Assembly: GCA_009760855.2 (NCBI GenBank)
Contig: WPIO01000109.1
Location: forward strand, 170,001-234,000
From: Cristatella mucedo
Taxonomy: Eukaryota; Bryozoa; Phylactolaemata; Cristatellidae
Reading direction: 5' to 3'
DNA length: 64,000 bases
The notes beneath the pieces were generated by a model. The model was not told where the DNA came from, ran no database searches, and saw only the letters and a list, made by a program, of their open reading frames with translations. Below, one piece after another: positions 23,201 to 37,597 of this stretch. Position 1 is the stretch's first letter, and every line of letters begins with the position of its first letter. Position numbers and translations under genes: made by a program.

Positions 23201-26200
23201 GCTGTCGAAAACAACGCCTAAATTTCGAGCACGTGGTAAAGGTCGCACAACAGCATCGCCTATTAGGAGAGCAAAGCCTTTTAATTCAGCCACATGCTTA
23301 GGGTGTCCTATGAGCAGCAGTTCGGTTTTATCGTCATTTAGTTTCAAGAAGTTTTCCGACATCCAGGATCGAATGTCGGCAAGGCAAGCATTCAGTTTCT
23401 CAGTTGCTGCAGCAGATTCCGACGGTGTGAATGACAAATACATCTGAGTATTGTCAACGTAAAAGTGATATTTAGTGTCTTAAGAAGACATGTTATAAAA
23501 CAAAAATATATATGCATAAGTAGACAGTGTCATAAGAAGACAGAAGTGGTTCCGCGATAACGGAATATATTGCTTGTTATTGGGATATGTCCAGCTTTTC
23601 TGCAATACCCAGCATTGTTGTATGCCAGACCATGGCAATCACTACTGTACACGGAAGACCGAAGTAGCCGAGGTCTCCGTACTTATTTTGTTAAAGCTGT
23701 GATCACTTTTATATTTTTTTTGTTAAAGCTGTGACCACAACGAGTAAACGAGCTGTATTGAAACAACTGTCTTTAGTCTGTGTGTGCAATGCACATAAGT
23801 AAATAACCGTCAAACCGAATGTCCATTCATGCCTATGCATAAACGTGACAGAGCAAGCAAGAATATAGTGTAGTGCAAATTCTGATTTGACATGTCGAGC
23901 TTGGGACAAAAGTGCTGAGTCTGAAAAAAGCTGCAGCAAATAATATAGGATTGCCTGCTGAAGGACTGAAAAACCACGATCTGTGTCGTGAATTGAATCG
24001 GACTGCTGGGCTAAGCCCCAGTGACAAACCTAGAAGTTATGCAAATCAAATATTGTAAGCATATGCAAGGATTTGATTGAGCTCAGTTATTAGCTATGCA
24101 AGATGCTCGAATGTCTAACTCTGAACTTGGCGATTATTAGAAAATATGGATGGCCTTTTGTGTATAGTAATACCATGCTTACATGGACAACATTGATCCA
24201 TAATATTCAACCCTATAAGCTAGCTGCATAATCGGTTCCACATATCTGAAAATCACTTCTTCTGGGCATGGATTGACCCATGCAGTGAAAGGAAGCGTCT
24301 ATATTTGTAACATTTTCTGACGGATCTAGTCGTTTTAAAGGTGTGTTCTGAATATATAACATGTTGACAGAAGATGCTCAAAAATCGCAATGTTTGACCT
24401 ACCAATCCACCACATTAAAGATTCTTGAAATTTTTGGATTAATGCAGAATGCAGTAGTAAAAATTGTCTGCAGATGTTAATGCATATTTTTGCAAAATAT
24501 ATTATTGTTGACGTAATGATGCGATGATGCCGCAGTATAACTGAATATGAATGTCTTGAAATATTCTATACTTGCCATTTCGGTACAGTTATGCTAATTG
24601 AGAAGACGTTAGACTTCCAAATAATTTTCAGCTTCTCAGCCTACTCAAGTTGCAAGAAAAATTCCATCACCATCGCCAGAGACAAGTGACGAAGACGACC
24701 TTAACGATTCAAAGAGGTGATGTTTGCTGCTCAAGCCAAGAAGTTATTTACGTGTGATATATAAATGCTATGTTTTGGCACTAACAATCCTGCCAAACCA
24801 CATAATATAACCCTGCCAAATTGCATGTACCCTTTGCCCTTTGCATCTACTGTAATCACCCATTACAGGGTTCTGCTTAAGAATCTACCTTTATAGAATA
24901 GTGGAAACCAACGATATCAATTAGGGGTCTTAGTATTTCGGAGCAAACCAGCAATCCTTTAGTCATTATGCGATAAAATAAATAAATAATGTTGGCTAAT
25001 TAAACAGCCTCCTTTTATAACCCCAGAAGAGCCATGACAGCTTTCACCATCGCTTGCAGTTGGCAATAAAGAATCGCCCTCTGCAGGATTTGAACACGCG
25101 ACCTCGATTTTAGAGAGCAAGCAACTTACCTCCTGGACTGTTCCGGTCCAGTAATATAGTTAATCCAGGTATTTTACAGGTTCCAAACATTGTTTCGGTC
25201 ACGATTCAATGGAACCGTTCCTTCTTGCAGTCATTGTAACAGGTCTACGTGCTAGCTAGTGTGTTTTCTTGCCATTTCACATTGCCTGGAAATGTTGCAT
25301 TTTAAATGGTTATAGTTGGTAACATGCATAATTGCAGCCAACATTTACATTTAGAACGATTAACCCTTGCAAATACTGTGAGGTGCCGGCTAGGACATGC
25401 TGTGTCGTGTCAATCGGTGGAGAGTTCCGGGCTTTAGGCTCTTGGGAACTGAAAGCACGGTCTCTGCGAGATTTAAGGTTGGTATGTATAGCATAACTGC
25501 AAAATTCGGAGGCGTTGCCGATGCAACAGAAATGCCCAGGAGAAAGCAGTTGAGATGACTAGGCTAAAGTAAGCGATCAAAGGGTCCTAAAAGTGAGTGA
25601 CAGATCCTTCAAGTCGGTACACTGCTTGATGGGGAGCTAGTGTATGCAGGTTAGGGCAGAAGCACGGTGATGATAAGTAAATTTGGAGCAGACAAGCCTA
25701 GCTGTAGATTTTCTCTCAATGCGTAAGCGATTTTAGTGCATAGGTAGAAAAGACCTGCAAGAAGTAAGTCTACATGTGATGTAATAATTGCATGGACTAA
25801 ATTCTTTATCTAAGCAGGCTCAGCAGTTTTCAGTACCTATCGGAAGCATGACTGTGATGCTGCTGATGTGGCTCTATGGCAAACCTGTGAGGTTTCCATG
25901 TCACTCCAGATTCTGGTTTAGTAACTAAGACTGAGCCTTGGTTGGTACTTATGTAGTACGATCGTAGTCACAGTCTTCTGTTGTGCCTTTATTTGTGGAG
26001 GAGAGGTCCTTGCATCATTCAGACACAAATTTTTATTCATCGATTTAAAGCCAAATGCAGTTGGGTTTCCTTAAGCCTCGTTTGAAGAATACTAGTCAAG
26101 TTTTTTTAATTTTTTTAAGTGGGTGTAATTTTCTTCAATTATAAGCTATTTGTACACATTTTAAAGTGAGAGATGGAGAGCTGAGAAGGCTGTTCTCACA

Positions 26201-29200
26201 GAGCTTCACGGACCAGTCATCTATGATGCAAAGTAACTTGTCAAAAATTGTCTTAAAAAATTTGTCTTGGCTGAGTAGCAGTAGTAGTAGTTTAGGTAGT
26301 GATGTGCTGGTAGATGTGCTGTGAGGCTCCCACGATTCACTTTAATTCATTGTAGCTCATTGCAGCAGATAAGCTGCATGAAAATCAAATAATGTAATTT
26401 ACATATGCCGCCACAACATACATTCTCATAGTTGCAGTTTTTAGCATTGAACTATTAATTGAATTATGAAATTGTGGTAAGCAGGCTTTTGAAAAGCAGG
26501 ATATTTTATAATGTGTTTTAACGCAGTGGTGATCTATAAAAATGAAAAGCCTCACTGGGTGTCTTTTTGACGGACTGCCAATCGGCAAGTCATTTTATCT
26601 GAGCCATTTTGCAGCTGTATGCTTATATACTTGGTCTTTAGTTTTCGAATTGAATGTCGTGTACCCGAGAAAAATTTTAAGTGGAAGCTAGCTATTAAGT
26701 AAATTAGTTTTCTATTAAATAAATATAAATAATATAATTCATATGTATAGTGCCCTACAATAACTTAATCTCCATTTAGGCGTTTACTTATGCCATGGGC
26801 TCGAGGTGCGACCTCGGTCTTCAAATACGCTTACGCTGATCTTGATTCTAGGCAAGCACCTTGATCATTACGCCAAACACTTGGGTGCAGAGTGGATGCA
26901 TGAGTAAGTATTTCCTTTTGTAGAGCTAGAGCAAGTAAATGGAGAGACCTTAACGTTAGTTATCTTTGTAGTCAAGTGCTGCTTCACTGCAGTGAGCCAG
27001 TGCAGGTGTGAGATAAAAAATATTGTGACGTCATTCACGACGTTTACGACAAAAAAGTTTTGCGATGTATACTTATACCATCTCCATAAGCTCTGGACGA
27101 GTGTCAATATCATCAGGATCGAGGGACGATGGGTCTATATCCAGCATGGGTGGAAAAGTCACTGTCAATGTGTCCCTGAGCCGTCCCTACTCGATTGGCC
27201 AAATGTAGAAGTGACTGATATGTACCGACTTCATTCGTTCCCGTGCCTATTAACTTTAGATCTTTCAATAAGCGTTTCATCAAACGTAATATTTCTGCAG
27301 AAGTCGTGAGGTTAGCAGAGCCTTATTCCAAAGTATTGCTATTTTCAGAGAAGAAGAAATTTCATTTCGTTTCTCGCAGGTCAGTGGACAAGACTTTGCA
27401 AATGATGATGATCGAGTAAGTACGTCTTACCTTGATGTTTTTCCGACATGTTATTTTTAAGGTTTTGTTCTCTTTGAAAGTTTTATTTATAAATGGCTTT
27501 TATCGGGCTTTGTGCATTCGCCTTGCTTCAACTGAGAAGCCTTTTAAGGCGGCTGGATATGTTGACAGCATAAGAAAATGTACTGAATAGTAAAAAATAG
27601 TGCTAAATATAATAAAAAGTAGTACTGAATGCAAAGTGCTCAGTAGATCGTGAGGTGATTAACGCAGCTGATCTCGCAAATGCCTGACCTCTGCTGGTAA
27701 TTAGACACACAGCTGTTTGAGCAGGGGTATATAATTCATTGTAATTGTATGGAGGGTATAACGAGCCTTGTTAGGCAGAATGCCTTCGGTACACTGCTTT
27801 AGACCATTTTGGCAGCTACCAATGTTTTACATAGATTTACATAACCCTGCCAAACAGATACTCTTTGGGACGAAGGGCTTAAGACATTAGTGCTAGCCGT
27901 TGCCGTTGTGGTAGTAGCTCTCGTGCCTCATCATGAAGTGAAAGGCGACCGTCGGCTGTTGCTAAGGCTTTCTTTTTTTCAAATATTATCGGAAGATTGT
28001 TGCAAAACAGCTTGTAGAATACATTAAAAAGAATGAATGGTCAGACGAATTTCTGTCGGGATTCAAGGGATGTCACTCAACTAGAACTGCTCTCCTCCAT
28101 GCAATGGAACTACATCCTATGCAGCAACGATGACTGGAATGTCACTGCCTTGGCCCTGCTGGATCTGTCAGCTGGGCTCGACGATGTTGATCACGATACC
28201 CTATGCAGTAACGATTAAGAACAACGATTGATCTGGCAAACAGGGCACTGGCATCGTTTGAATCATACATGTCCGATCGTGTTCGGTCCGTGTCGAATGG
28301 GGATCAGGTCCCATTCACCAGACCAGTCACCTGCGGAGCAACGAAAGGCTTCCATTCTTGGTTCTTTGCTGTTCTCCATTTAATTGTATATACTGGATCT
28401 CTGGAAAAAGTGATTTGGCCAATGGGCTCAGCTATCACTGTTATGCTGCCGATACTCAGCTGTATCTGCTGCTTAATCTGTCGGAATTTGCTGCAGCAAC
28501 TGACAAACTGAATGCTTGCCTTGCAGGCATGCAATCCTGGATTTTGGAAAATTTCCTTGAACTAGAAGACGATAAAACCAAACTTTAACTCCCAGTTCAA
28601 TGCTTGATGCGCTGAACTGGGAGACTCTGCTCTTCTAATTGATGGTGGTGTTGTGCAACTATCGTCTGCCTGGAATTTAGATGTCCTCTTTGATTGCTAC
28701 TCTAACTACGATGTCTTCTGAAAATTGTGACAGCTTTTTCAAGAAGACTGCCTCAACAGCTTGACATAACGTTCTATCCCTGTCAAAGATTAGAGACTGT
28801 CTACCACGGTGGCTTGCAAAAAATAACTAGCTCTCTGGTTCTGTCTAGGCTAGTTTATTGCAATTCTGTGTTGGCTACAGAAGCCATTAAGCCACTGCAT
28901 CTTGTGATAAATATGGCTGCTAGGCTAGTTATTATATCCCAGAGGTTCAGCCGTGTGTTTTCATTTGCTGAAAGAGCTGCGATGGCACCCGGTTGACCAT
29001 TAGATATAGTGTAAAGTTCTTAAGCTGACTGATAAGGCCTGCTATTGTGTGGCTATTTCATACCTTGCTGATTGCTGAATCAGTTTCAGCCTCCTCAGGT
29101 CCTCTAAGGAAAATAAATTAGGTGTTTTATTCCTATGTTTAAAGACCGTTAGTGACAGAAGCATTTGCACTAAAGGTCCTAGACTGTGGAGCTTTATTCC

Positions 29201-32200
29201 ACTGTTCTTTGGCGACGACATCTACTCTCCTGCTGCCGACTATGGCACATTTTTTCCAGCCGTCCTGAGCTGCTACGTACATGCTACTCACCGCCTCAAC
29301 TGCCCTCCTGACTCTGCTATGCTTCTCACTTTCTTTTGTTGGGATGAAGTTTATTGGCTAGCGGTCAGTGCCGAAAGCTGCTCAGGCTTTGAGTGTGCTA
29401 TAGAAAATTCTCCTTCGTAATACGTGCTTCGTCTCTGTGGCATTACGCAGACACATATGGAATTGCATTACATTCCAAACTCTTGTTGGGCTGTGTCTAA
29501 AAAGCCTTTTAGTAGCGTGAGGAACTCTTCTGTCGATGTACTAAGCTCTATGATTATGCTTGTCCTCGGTGCTCATAGTCTGTAGAGCTTAAATTATGTT
29601 GACAAAAAAACAGGAAAAATTACATCTTCAAAGTGCAAAAGAATAGTAAAAGAAGTGCTGCTGTGTCGGTGAAGTTTCTAAGACGCATTGCAAGAGTAGG
29701 AAGGTTGAGGAGCGACATGTGCTTACTATCAATCGCATTTGTCGAAGTGTATGATGCAGTTTTTCTGTTATTTTGCCTTATAAATACGATATTCCATTTA
29801 TTGTGTAGAGGCAAGTGGCGTGCTTTTGCCCCTTACCGTGACCATGACCTAAAACTTCTAAAGCAGATGTTGCAGCATAGTATGGCGCCTTCAGTGTTGA
29901 GACCGTTGACAGACTTGTGATTGAAGTACACTTACTAGTAGTCTTTCCAAGTTCAACTCACCCCTACCACTGGAGGTGGGCGGTTAATGTACGAATCTGG
30001 CACTCTTCTGTTCTCCATTCTTTGCGAATTCTGGCACTCTATCTTTATTAAGGTTAAACATTAAATTTTTGCTACATCCCTATAAGCTAAAACCTCAAGA
30101 TTGGAAAGTAAGCTTTGGGCAGCAAACAACGGGTCAAACGTGTGACTATACGTGGCAAATCACGTGGCTGCTTTTGCTGACTGGTTTGGCATTTGTATAA
30201 ATTTCTTAGCACTAGACAACAAAACAAAGTGCTTTCTGAAATTTTAACTTTTCTATCAATCGGTTTATCTCAAATATTAATTTCTAGAAGCACGAGAGAG
30301 CCATGGGACTGCTGAATCGGATAGAGGCCGAACAAGTGACATTGAAGAAGTCTCTCCAGAAAAATGGCCAAGCTGTCAATGGTCAGTGATTCAACCTTTG
30401 CCAGTTCTCAGCTTCAACCGTTTATATTATCTTTCTTTATTTTAGCAATTCCATTTCCTCGCGAGCATGTATGTCTTTATTTATGAGTAGTGTGATGGAA
30501 GGCTGATCCTGATAGAGATAGGAGGTAAGGTGCTCGCTCTTCTTAACCGAGGTTCGAGTTAGTTTGGATCCTTCAGTTGGTGATCCTATATTGCTGTATC
30601 TACTGGACCGATTGTTGTGTGCACCAAAGGTTGTGTGTGGCTGGCACCATAAACCCTTGCCCAATTTTAAACACGGATACAGAGATGTCCTTGGCTCGGA
30701 CACTTCTTTGTAATTCCTACTTCTGCTTGCTCCTTTGTTATGAATTTTGGCACGAGCTTCAACTCGATTCTTCCATTACGAGTGACGTGATGGGCGAAAC
30801 CTCTGCCACTGGCCTGTTTCCTAGCTCTCGTGGCTTATCCACTGTTGGCTTAGCTTAGGATGCACTGAAAGTCTGCAGGGCTAAAGCTGCTTTTAAAGGT
30901 ACACCGATGAAAATAGCAAAAGCAAGCTAGCATGGTAAAACAAAGGCAGACTTTTTGCCTCGATCTTGTAGATAAATTGAAAAGGCAGTTGGATGAATTG
31001 GACCAGTCTCTCGACTTGATGGTTGCTGTATACCGAGCTGAAAAGGATGAACTAAACCGATGCAGCCAAACTTTCTGCACAGACCGTGGGAAAAGGCGCC
31101 TCCTTCGGGACAGGCAAATACTTTTCTGCCAAAGACAAAAGCGCTTAGATGATGCTGTTCGAGCTCAGAAAGAACTACGGGAGATGTGGGCAATGACTCG
31201 GCCGTTGGCCGCCTCCCTACGTAACAGCATTGGTTTGCCTACGTCAGCATCTCAAGTTTCTTCTAAGAATTTGTCGCCTATAAGCCAACTCCGAAGGCAT
31301 TACGGCTTGTCGCCTTGTCGTGCTCAATTCAGGACAGATGCCAACGCATCTTCGATTGCAGAAGCTGTTGAATCTAGTGGCCCTAGTATTCAGCCCAGAT
31401 CTGAATGGCTGAGCAAACCTTCTCTGAAGAAAAAAGGACCTCAACAAAAAGTCAAACCCAACGTCCGCTCGAAAAAATCTCTTCTCAGAGCACCGATAAA
31501 AGAATTTCGATCCGTTCCTATGCATGATTTAGCTCGTCTGAAAAAGATGCCATTACCATCAGTCGACACAAGAAAAGAATGCGACCTGTGCAGTCCTTTC
31601 GAGCAACTCGAAATCCAGGCATCTGGCTGCTGCGATAGCTCCAAACAAATTACTGACACGCAGATGGACTCAACCCCAGCCAGTCCGATTCAGTCTGCAG
31701 CTGCTGTTAACATGCATCTGCGAAGCATGATCACACAAGAGCTACAGAACATTCGCGATAAAGAGCCAGCTGTAGGAGTTGCTGCCTCTGCAAGGTAAGG
31801 TATATTATCAAACGTATTGCAAGGATGCTGTCGAGACTATTTCTAGGAGAAACCAAATTAGTTAATTCATTCAGAGCTATTTCTTTCCCACCTAAGCATG
31901 CTGTGTGAACTTGTACCAGATCTCGTGGCGACTCAGAATGCTGTGCTACTTTTTTCTTGAGGGTCGGCATTTCACCTTATGACTCCTTCTAGCCTGAAGT
32001 GACAAGGTTTAAAAGTTCAAGCGTGCCACCGAGTTATGTAGCTTATAAGGGATCTAAAAGAGATATCAATCGGTTTCCTTGCACATAAATGCTTGTTCAT
32101 CAATTTTAGCCAAGCATATCCATTTAAAGTCGTCTGGCACCTGTTTATCATAGCACATAGTTATTATTTGTGAATTTTCCTTTTATAACAACAACTGCAA

Positions 32201-35200
32201 TAATAATAATGCACTGGATAAAGCGCCCACAGAGAACTCAATCTCTCTCTAGTCGCTTTACATTTGCTGCAAAGGGAAATGCAATTGAATGGTGAGTAAT
32301 ATCATGCTTGATAAACAAACAAAATGAATAACATGGTTAGGGGTGACTTGCTCACGGTCAGCGTGCAAATGCAGTTAGTGGCAGCATGCACAGTGTCAGT
32401 GTGCATAAGCACATGAAGGACGAATCACAGAGAACCACTAAATGCTGTCCTAAATAGGTGTGTTTTTAAGTTCTTTTTAAATGTGGTCAGTCAGGGGATG
32501 TTCTGACGCAGGTCGGGAGGGAGTTCCAGGCTTTGAAAGCAAGCGAACTGAATGCACGATCTCCAAAGGATTTGAGGTTTGTACGAGGTATTAGTAGACT
32601 GTTAGATTCCGAAAAGCAGGTGGTACGATGCTTGGCCTGATGGGGGAGTATATCTGAGAGATAGGCTGGAGCCAAAGAATAAAGTGACCTAAAAGGGAGC
32701 GACAAAACCTTGAAGTCAATCCGTTGCTTGACTGGTAGCCATTGCAGGTCGGCAAGAAGTGGAGTAATGTAGCAACTGCGACGCTCACGACAGACAAGCC
32801 GAGCTGCAGAGTTTTGCACCAGCTATAATCGCCTGATTGCACATGCCGGTAGGCCAGTAAGCAGTGAGCTGCAGAAGTCGAGACGGGATGTCACAAATGC
32901 ATGGACCAACTTGGACGTGGTATCCTTATGTAAATAAGCCCGAATTTTAGCAATGCTACGAAGCTGAAAATAGGCAGATTTGACTGTGGAGCTGATGTGG
33001 TCGTCTAACGAGAGGTCGCTTTGGAATATGACACCTAGATTTCGAACTAATTCAACTGGAGGTATGCTGGCAGAGCCAATTTTGAGCGTCAGCCTTTCCA
33101 ATTTCTGAATCACACTGGGTTTGCCCATAACTAGTAAGTTAGTTTTATCATCGTTGAGTTTTAGAAAATTTGCTGCCATCCATGTGCGGCGGATTTCATC
33201 AATACTTGCAGCAAGTGAGTTTAGACAATTCGAGGTACTCGAAGGCTGGGAGGGATCAATGCAAAGGTACAACTGAGTGTCGTCCGCAGTAGAATCCGTG
33301 TAGAAGTAAAAGTAGATATCCGTGTAGAAGTGAAAGCCTAGATTGTGCTTGGCAATCACATCAGCAAGTGGGAGAGTGTAAACCTTGAAAAGAACCGGAC
33401 CTAGCAGAGAGCCCTCTGGTACCCCATATTTCAGAGGTACCTCAGATTATCTTTATCCATTCACGTCAATACTCTGGAGTCTCCCACTGAGATAGGACCT
33501 GAACCACTGCAGAGCAGTGCCAGTGATGCCCAGGTGTGATCTATGGTATCAATAGCTGCCGAAAGATCGAGCAAAACAAGCAGAGACACTCTACCCATGT
33601 CTGCATTCCTAAGTAGGTCATTGTATACCCTAAGCAATGCTGACTTTGTGGAGTGATTAGCTCTAAAGCCAGACTGGAACTTACAACCAAGGTGTGAGGG
33701 GTCGATATATGAGTTCAGCTGGTCCGCCATGTCCCGTTCCAGTGTTTTTAATAGGAATGGTAAAGGGAGACTGGGCAGTAGTTGCTTAAGTTCTCTTGGT
33801 CTAGTATTGCTTTCTTGAGAAGTGGCCTGACTACAGCTTTTTTGAAAGGTGCTGGGATATGACCTGAGGCTAATGACATATTAATGATGTTAGTTATGCA
33901 TGGCAGCAAGAGATCAATGCATCGTAGGAGCAGGACAGTGGGAATAGGGTCCAGTGGACTTGTTGTCTTCTTTGATTGAGATAAGACCTTCAGGACTAGA
34001 TCACTAGTGACCTGCTTAAATGTAGACGTTGAGGTGCAGCCAGGAATCGGGGAACAGCATTCTAGTGGGGATGTTGTCATCGCAGGGATGGATTCCCTGA
34101 TCTTGTCTATCTTCTGCACAAAGAATCGAGAGAAGCGATCGGCTAGTTCATCACAAGGATCATCAGGTAAGGAGCTAATCTGGGAACGGTTGAGGAGATG
34201 GTTTATTGTCGACATCAGCATTTTTGGATTGTGCATCTGTGATTCAACAATGTTTCTATAGAAGCTAGACTTGGCCTTTGCTAGGATCGATTGGTACGAC
34301 TTACAGTAGTCTTCATATGCCTGTCGATGGACAGTTAGTCCGGATCTTTTGTATGCTTTTTCAAGCTTTCGTTTAGTAGACCTGGCTAGTTTAATGTCTG
34401 TGGTAAACCATAGGCTGTCTGGGCAGGGGCGCACGCACAGTGTGCTTTGTCAGAGGTGCAAACTTGTCGAGCGTGTCAGCTAGTGTCGTGTTGTAGCTAT
34501 CTACCAAGGATGACAGATCGGAAGGAGGACTGAGCAGCAGAGGTGAAGCAGATATTCTCGCACGGACAGCATCGATGTCAAGGGTCTTGAGGTTTCGCGA
34601 TTCACAGGTTATTTTAGAGGAAGAGGTGGGCACACACTGTAGATTGAATGAGATCTGCATGTGGTCAGATAAGCAGGATTTCGTGATAATTGGTAATGAC
34701 AAAGTGCAGTTGTATGAGAAAATCTGGTCGTGTGTGTGACCCTTGATGTGGGTAGGGCCATGCACATGAGCCACAAGAGACAATGAGTCAGTCAATGCAC
34801 GAAATTTGGTGCTGAAAGCGTCAGATAAGTTATCAAAGTGAACGTTGAAATCACCCATAACGAGGGAGGATCGATTTCTTGCACACAGAATCGAAATGAG
34901 ATCATAGAAATCTGAGATAAAGGAGGATTTGGTACCTGGTGGGTAATAGACTACTGCCACTATCGGTAGCTTGTTTTCGGGTGAGACCAAGACAATTGAT
35001 TCAAAAGACTGCTTCGAGGGTACTGCAAATGGCTTGAAGTTGAATTTTGAGCTCACGATAATAGCAACTCCACCTCCAGTTTTGATTGATCTAGGGGTGT
35101 GAAAAAGCGAGAAACCAGACGGACTAGCTTCTTTAATTGTCAGGCAGTTTATCGATTTTAGCCAAGTTTCAGTTAGGGCGAGCAGGTCGATACCATTTTC

Positions 35201-37478
35201 AGAAATAAGGTCGCTTATTACCAGAGGTTTATTGCACATTGAGGGAGGATTCCAGAGGCAAGCGTTAAGTCTGGCCGATGGAGTTACAGCAGGCCTGATG
35301 ACCACTAAGTTAGAGAGATTTACACTGACACATGTGGGTGAGTGTGCTGAGCGGTTCGAGACAATGCAAGGAATACCAAACGAGTTTGTACTCAGCTCGA
35401 AGTTCCTGCCCAACAAGCTGCGTCTGAGCTGGCGGTTCCGGCCACCGCGGCGGCTAGGGGGTAATAATAATAATAATAATAATAATAATGTACTTGATAA
35501 AGCGCCCTCAGAGAACTTAATCTCTTTCTAGGCGCTTTACATTTGCTGCAAAGGAAATGCAATGGGGTGCTTTTCTTTTGTTAATGCATAGTTCATGAAT
35601 CTTAGCAACAGCATTAATATCTAGGAATGCATTTGATCTAAGATGACGCAGCGATAACAGCTACTGACGATCATAACTAACATGCAGGTTACTAGCCACC
35701 TGCGTGGCTATGGCAGCCGCCGGCTTGGGAGACCCAGCAGCCCGAAGCGATAAGCGTTTAGATATCCATAGGTACGCGCTACGGTCAAATAACAATCAGA
35801 ATAACTTGTCTTAAACAGGTCTTAGCTGTATCGTTTCCGTATACGATGTTCGCAAGAACTTCGGTTTTCGGAAGAATTCTGCAACGAACACGAACGCACG
35901 TTAGAGCGCTCTATGTCAGGAGGCGTTACCGTCGACGTTCAGTTTACTTAGCTTTCTAGGTGGCATATAGCTCCTGAGATTAGGTCGAAGTGTTTTGTTA
36001 AAGATTTACAGCAGCAGTTTCAATTTATTTCTGAGCTAGCTTATGCCAGTGACAAATCACGGCAAATTTCAGTGTTGCATTACAATTCAGGACCAAGTGT
36101 CAACTTACCTAGTGGTAAGCCCAGCCTAGCAGCTGACGTCGGCCAACTGACTGGCTAAGATTCTATGACTCGACCTTTGTCGTGAAGCACTCCTCTGTCA
36201 ATTCATTCTCTTGTCTGATCGTGTTCAATCCGTGTCGTGTGGGGGTCAAGTCTCACGTCTGTGCAGTCCCTCAAGGGTTCGTCCTCGGCCCCTTGCTGTT
36301 CTGCATTTACGATTAACCTCTGGGAAAAGTGATTAAGGCCCGTGAAATAGGATATGACTTTTATGCTGACGATACTCTGATGTATCTGTAATTCAAACCG
36401 TCGGAATCTGCTGCGGCAACTTAGTAACTGAATGCTTGCCTTGCCGACATTCGATCCTGGATGTCGGAAAACTTCCTGAAACTAAATGACGATAAAACTG
36501 AACTGCTGCTCATAGGACACCCTAAGCGTGTGGCCGGATTAGAAGGCTTTGCTCTTCTAATAGGTAATGTTGTCATGCGACTATCACCACGTGCTCGAAA
36601 TTTAGATGTCGCTTTCGGCAGCTGCCTAAATTTTAAAAGCTTTATTCAGAAGACTACTTTTACAGCTAACCATAACATCCGATCCCTGTCTAAGATCAGG
36701 AGCTGTCTTCTACGGTAGCTTGCAAAACGTTTAACTAGCTCCTTAGTTCAGTCTCGGCTTGATTATTGTAATTCTTGTTTGGCTGGGCTACCAAAGAAAG
36801 CAACTAGGCCATTACAGCTGGCTATGAATATGGCTGCAAGGCTAGTCTTCCAAGTCCCAGTGGTTTGAGCATGTGTCTCCTGTGCTAAAAGAGCTAGGAT
36901 GGCTGCCGGTTGATCAACGGATACAGAGCAACGCTCTTACGCTGACCCACAAGGCCCGCCACGGCTTGGCTCCTTCGTGCCTAGCTGAACTGCTGCACCA
37001 GTTTCAGCCTCTTTGAGCCCTCAGGTCCCGTGTGGGCAATAAATTAGCTGTTCCGTTTCTTTGCTTAAAGACCGTCGGCGACAGAGGCTTTAGCTCTGCA
37101 GGTCCTAGACTGTGGAACTCGCTTCCACAATTTTTACGCAATGACAACTGCTCTCCCGCTCCCGACTATGGCTAATCCTTGTCAGCGGTCCTGAGCTGCT
37201 ACTTCCATGCTACTCTCTACCTCAACTGCTCTCTCGATTCTGCTATGCTTCCCACTTTCTCATTGTTGCTTGAGATGAAGTCTTTCGTTTACCCAATGAG
37301 TACCGAAAGCCCCTTAGGCTGTGAGTGTGCAATGCAAAACTCACCTTCGTAGCACTCACATGGTCTTTATGGAGTCACAGACGGAGATACATTGCATTTC
37401 TGTGCTTGACCTTGTCATAAGTGAGGTGTCTCCTGAGCGTTGGCAGCACGAAGCTCCCGTGGCTTCCTCATATATGTA

Positions 37479-37537
<59 letters not shown>

Positions 37538-37556
37538 ATGTATATATATATATATA

Positions 37557-37597
<41 letters not shown>

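Larger units (their letters stand above)
32200..35925 (-). mobile_element. Full-length L2-A copy 2 (in gene 1 intron 8)
   Basis: On the minus strand it has the same order as copy 1: 5' end at 35925, leader, endonuclease, RT, 3' UTR and an AAT tail at about 32200. It is broken by a nested tail insertion near its start (35463-35563), a small deletion near 33535 that removes part of the RT palm, and a tandem duplication at 33280-33335 in the active-site box. It lies antisense to gene 1. Confidence 0.9.
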
